From Haliea sp. (GTDB lineage: Bacteria > Pseudomonadota > Gammaproteobacteria > Pseudomonadales > Halieaceae), in NCBI GenBank assembly GCA_016704305.1, contig JADJAL010000004.1, forward strand, positions 124,001 to 188,000: 64,000 nucleotides of DNA. Reading direction: 5' to 3'. The position numbers and the translations under genes were made by a program. The notes under the pieces were generated by a model. It saw only the letters and a list, made by a program, of their open reading frames with translations, did no database searches and had not been told where the DNA came from. Positions 61,609 through 64,000 of the stretch are shown one piece after another (position 1 is the stretch's first letter; the number at the start of each line of letters is the position of its first letter).

Positions 61609-62009
61609 CGGCACCGAACCGCGGTATCGCGTTCATTATTTCATGGCGCGGCTGGCGGAGCGGCCAACTGCGCCGGAAGGAAAGCGCGCCAGTCGATCCT
61701 TCCGATGCGAACTGCGGGTTTTCTCGCATGTAGACGACCCTTGCAGCCTCGACTGGCGCGCCGCCGCTATCCGCACCAGCGATTGCCTGCTGATAGCGGA
61801 TTGCGCCTTCCATAGCAGAAGCCCAGCGCAGCCGCGTAGTCTTCGTGCGCGGGCTCCACGGTGCAAATGTCTACCAAAGCACTGGCCGATTGCAGCTTGA
61901 TGTCATCCAGCGTAAAACCGTCGGTCGCGGCAAACAGCGTCGTTGGCGCCAGCCCGCCCTCGCCCAGAAGCACCACGCCCAATATGCCCATCCATCTCCG
62001 TGCTGTCAT
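61517..62009 (-). pseudogene. Rap1a/Tai-like secreted protein, frameshifted
   Basis: From the ATG at 62009 the product has a signal peptide (WMGILGVVLLGEGGLAPTTL), then DDIKLQSASALVDICTVEPA with HEDYAAALGFCYG, the pattern of the Rap1a immunity-like domain. The frame breaks near 61810. The rest (MEGAIRYQQAIAGADSGGAP, RVVYMRENPQFASEG, ALSFRRSWP) follows in another frame with a possible short deletion. It overlaps the coq4-like remnant on the other strand at 61517-61608. No partner effector is obvious. Confidence 0.6.
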
Positions 62010-62088
62010 CGCTCTCACTCCTGCCTCACCGGCGGTTTTACGCAATTCCATGGGGTTAATGTACACGCCAGCTTACTGGCATCTTGCA

Positions 62089-62400
62089 CTAGTTTGCGGA
62101 GTTGCCTGCCGCTTCCTGCCTCAGGCGCGCATTTTCCTGCTGCAATCGTGCATTCTCCGCTTGTGCATCCTGGCGTTGTTGGTGCTGATCGAAGAGATAG
62201 CCCCCGGCCGCACCGACAGCGGCGCCGATCGCGGCGCTCTGCCTGCTGGTGCCGAGCACAGCGCCGCCCGAGCGCACCGATGGCACCGGTGCCGGTGCGC
62301 TTCCGTCTCGATGGCGCCGCGGAGCACCAGCGAACTGCGACGCGGACGTTTTCGGGCGGGGGGGGGGATTCCGAGGTGTATACGCATGTTTATGCTCTCC
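62089..62400 (-). pseudogene. Glycine-zipper protein remnant
   Basis: The C-terminal part is clear: RQSAAIGAAVGAAGGYLFDQ (glycine zipper) then a coiled coil QDAQAENARLQQENARLRQE ending at TAG 62089. Upstream fragments such as GTGAIGAL and YTSESPPPPENV that would form the rest fall in different frames. A G10 run (62358-62367) sits at one break. Similar intact genes encode small lipoproteins. No intact start or lipobox could be found. Confidence 0.55.
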
Positions 62401-62462
62401 GTTGGCAACTGCAGCGATGCCGCAGTCTGGCGCGGAATTTAGCAAAGTGCCAGAAGCGTTGT

Positions 62463-62500
62463 CCAGAAACGCAGCCCAGAAACGCAGCTCCAGAACGCAG
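62463..62500. repeat. Three 11-12-bp direct repeats
   Basis: CCAGAAACGCAG at 62463-62474 and 62476-62487, and CCAGAACGCAG at 62490-62500, separated by one or two bases. A weaker CCAGAAGCGTTG lies at 62450-62461. They are followed by an imperfect palindrome of CGGAACATG (near 62507) and CATGTTCCG (near 62555). Confidence 0.6.
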
Positions 62501-62643
62501 GCCAACGGAACATGACGCCGACCGACGGGCCTCCATGCCGACTGCAGTTGCACCCATGTTCCGTGGAGGGAGAAGGGCGACATCCAGGCACCCTGTAACT
62601 TAGAATAGTTGCCTGAGCCACGTTTAAATTCCCGGAGTGCAAT

Positions 62644-63891
62644 GTGAGTATCGCAGGTATCTATTTTGCCCTGGCGCTGTTGAGCGTCGCTTGCACCCTC
62701 ACCGCCATCGTCCAGGCGCGGCGTGTGTACTGGCTGGTGCCGGTGTATTTTCTCAGTGCATGGTTGTGTGGCGAGTTGGCGCTGGTGCACCTGGTATGGC
62801 AGGTCGGCCTGACGGCGCTGCTGGGCTTCTCCGGCGCGCTGTGGGATCCGCTGGCACAGCTCGGGCTGGGATTGTTCGCGCTGTCCTGGTTGGGACTGGT
62901 GTATCTGCACTGCCAGTCGATGGATACACCCTTCCACCTGCTTCCTGCGCTGCAGCGCGCGCTGGGCGAGGATTATCGCTCGGATATTCCCGCCGCGCGG
63001 CGCCCACTGCTGCGCGATGACATTCGCACGCGTGAATGGATGCGGCCGTTTCATTTCAAACGCGACGGCGTGCAACAGCACCGGCACATCCCTTACTCCG
63101 ACGGTGGCAAGCGCAACCTGCTCGACATCTACCAGCCGGATGCGCCGCGTGAAGGCGGATTCCCCGTGTTGTTGCAGGTGCACGGCGGCGCCTGGGTTAT
63201 CGGCGAAAAAGAACAGCAGGCCAAGCCGCTGATGTACCACATGGCACAGCGCGGCTGGGTGTGCGTCGCGATCAACTACCGATTGAGCCCGAAGGCGGCG
63301 TTTCCCGCGCATATTGTCGATGTGAAGAAAGCCATCGCGTGGATCAGGGAGCACATAGGGGAATACGGCGGCAACCCGGACTTCATCGCGATAACCGGAG
63401 GCTCCGCCGGCGGCCATCTCTCTGCGCTGGCGGCGCTGACCCCCAATCGCGGCGAGTGGCAGCCCGGTTTTGAAGACGCTGACACCACGGTGCAAGCGGC
63501 GGTGCCCTTCTACGGTGTATACGATTTCCGCGACCGCCATCGTATTCGCCCCGAGATGTCGATGGACGGGTTGCTCAGGGACAGGGTGTTGCAGTGCTCG
63601 CAGCAGGACAATCCGGCGCTGTGGGACTCGGGTTCGCCACTCAGCCATGTCTCGGCCGATGCACCCCCGATGTTCGTGATTCAGGGTACGCACGATTCCC
63701 TGGTGTGGGTGGAGGAAGCGCGGGTGTTCGTCGCCGCATTGCAGGGTGTATCGACGCAACCGGTGGCCTACGCCGAATTGCCCGGCGCGCAGCATGCCTT
63801 TGAGATATTCCACTCGGTCCGTACCGACCACACGGTCAATGCCGTGGGCCATTTCCTTGAGTGGACCCACGCCCAGTGGTTGCGCAAGTAG
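62644..63891 (+). CDS. Membrane-anchored alpha/beta hydrolase (HSL/BD-FAE-like esterase)
   Basis: Starts with GTG and encodes 415 residues. Three hydrophobic segments in the first 100 residues (IYFALALLSVACTLTAIVQA, WLVPVYFLSAWLCGELALVH, LAQLGLGLFALSWLGLVYLH) anchor it. The catalytic domain has the oxyanion motif LLQVHGGAWVIGEKEQQA, the nucleophile elbow IAITGGSAGGHLSALAALTP, then FVIQGTHDSLVWVEEA (Asp) and PGAQHAFEIFHSVRTDHTVN (His). It is probably a carboxylesterase with unknown substrate. Confidence 0.88.
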   Translation: MSIAGIYFALALLSVACTLTAIVQARRVYWLVPVYFLSAWLCGELALVHLVWQVGLTALLGFSGALWDPLAQLGLGLFALSWLGLVYLHCQSMDTPFHLLPALQRALGEDYRSDIPAARRPLLRDDIRTREWMRPFHFKRDGVQQHRHIPYSDGGKRNLLDIYQPDAPREGGFPVLLQVHGGAWVIGEKEQQAKPLMYHMAQRGWVCVAINYRLSPKAAFPAHIVDVKKAIAWIREHIGEYGGNPDFIAITGGSAGGHLSALAALTPNRGEWQPGFEDADTTVQAAVPFYGVYDFRDRHRIRPEMSMDGLLRDRVLQCSQQDNPALWDSGSPLSHVSADAPPMFVIQGTHDSLVWVEEARVFVAALQGVSTQPVAYAELPGAQHAFEIFHSVRTDHTVNAVGHFLEWTHAQWLRK

Positions 63892-63895
63892 CGCG

Positions 63896-64000
63896 CTATT
63901 CCGGCCGCATGTCTCCCCAGTAGGCCTGCAGCACGGCGATAGCCGCCAGTGGCGCCGTCTCGGTGCGCAGTACGCGCGGCCCAAGGCGCAATGCCGAGTA
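63896..64000 (-). CDS. rsmE: 16S rRNA m3U1498 methyltransferase, C-terminal end (cut by window edge)
   Basis: Read leftward, the last 34 codons give YSALRLGPRVLRTETAPLAA then IAVLQAYWGDMRPE and a TAG stop. LGPRVLRTETA is the conserved SPOUT-fold C-terminal motif of RsmE, which binds SAM in the knot. Most of the gene is beyond the window. Confidence 0.85.
   Translation of the reverse strand, partial: YSALRLGPRVLRTETAPLAAIAVLQAYWGDMRPE

Noticed and set aside
62089..63984. 631-codon open frame on the minus strand
   Set aside because: Most of it is antisense to the well-supported esterase at 62644-63891; only its last part (62089 to about 62400) has protein-like sequence.

Overview
The window is a chromosomal segment of a GC-rich marine-type gammaproteobacterium. 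I would place it near the Halieaceae/Cellvibrionales or OM60/NOR5 group, but this is inferred from gene content and order rather than a tree. Evidence: rdgB-hemW-metW-metX-yggT-proC-yggS-pilT-pilU and ruvX-algH-tonB-gshB in a Pseudomonas-like order, radC/coaBC/algC/argB/slmA/pyrE with a Crc-like gene, ftsY-ftsE-ftsX-rpoH, a 6S RNA next to ygfA, and a PEP-CTERM protein. No rRNA, tRNA, CRISPR array or insertion-sequence transposase was seen.

Layout. 1-5.5 kb: thyA (cut by the edge), lgt, an NRDE-family gene, ptsP, rppH and a HAD phosphatase. 5.6-6.1 kb: two long palindromic elements in opposite orientation. 6.1-15.7 kb: rlmI, gcvH, two ubiquinone hydroxylases, pepP, ygfB, zapA with a coiled-coil partner, 6S RNA, ygfA, a tiny membrane protein and ilvA. 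15.9-22.1 kb: rpiA, ridA, spoT, rpoZ, gmk, yicC, rph. 22.2-31.6 kb: crc-like gene, pyrE, slmA, argB, algC, coaBC, radC, rpmB, rpmG. 31.7-39.3 kb: mutM, coaD, rsmD, ftsYEX, rpoH, trmB and a third palindromic element. 39.3-47.8 kb: the hemW-to-pilU block. 47.9-53.4 kb: an accessory island (GT2 glycosyltransferase, B12-type radical SAM enzyme, two methyltransferases, GtrA) between pilU and ruvX. 53.4-58.2 kb: ruvX, algH, tonB, gshB and a TPR-sulfotransferase. 58.3-62.6 kb: a PEP-CTERM protein, a lipase-like gene and a cluster of broken genes (coq4-like, Rap1a-like, glycine-zipper). The window ends with a membrane-anchored esterase and the end of rsmE.

Three observations stand out. First, three intergenic palindromes (5.7, 5.95 and 39.2 kb) share a core with two small hairpins but have unrelated, perfectly self-complementary arms of about 30 bp, and each lies between convergent genes. 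Second, a perfect CIRCE operator (TTAGCACTC-N9-GAGTGCTAA) lies just upstream of rpoH, which would put the heat-shock sigma factor under HrcA control. Third, at least ten conserved genes (rlmI, ubiI-like, ygfB, ilvA, spoT, crc, argB, ftsE, pilU, lipase) carry single small frameshifts, often next to homopolymers. That pattern suggests sequencing or assembly error more than real decay, except in the 61.0-62.4 kb stretch, where damage is multiple and includes motif loss.

Functionally the window is mostly core: cell division (ftsEX, ftsY, zapA, slmA), stringent and heat-shock control (spoT, rpoZ, rpoH), nucleotide and amino-acid synthesis, translation, DNA repair and type IV pilus retraction. The 47.9-53.4 kb island and the 58-62.6 kb region are the accessory parts.
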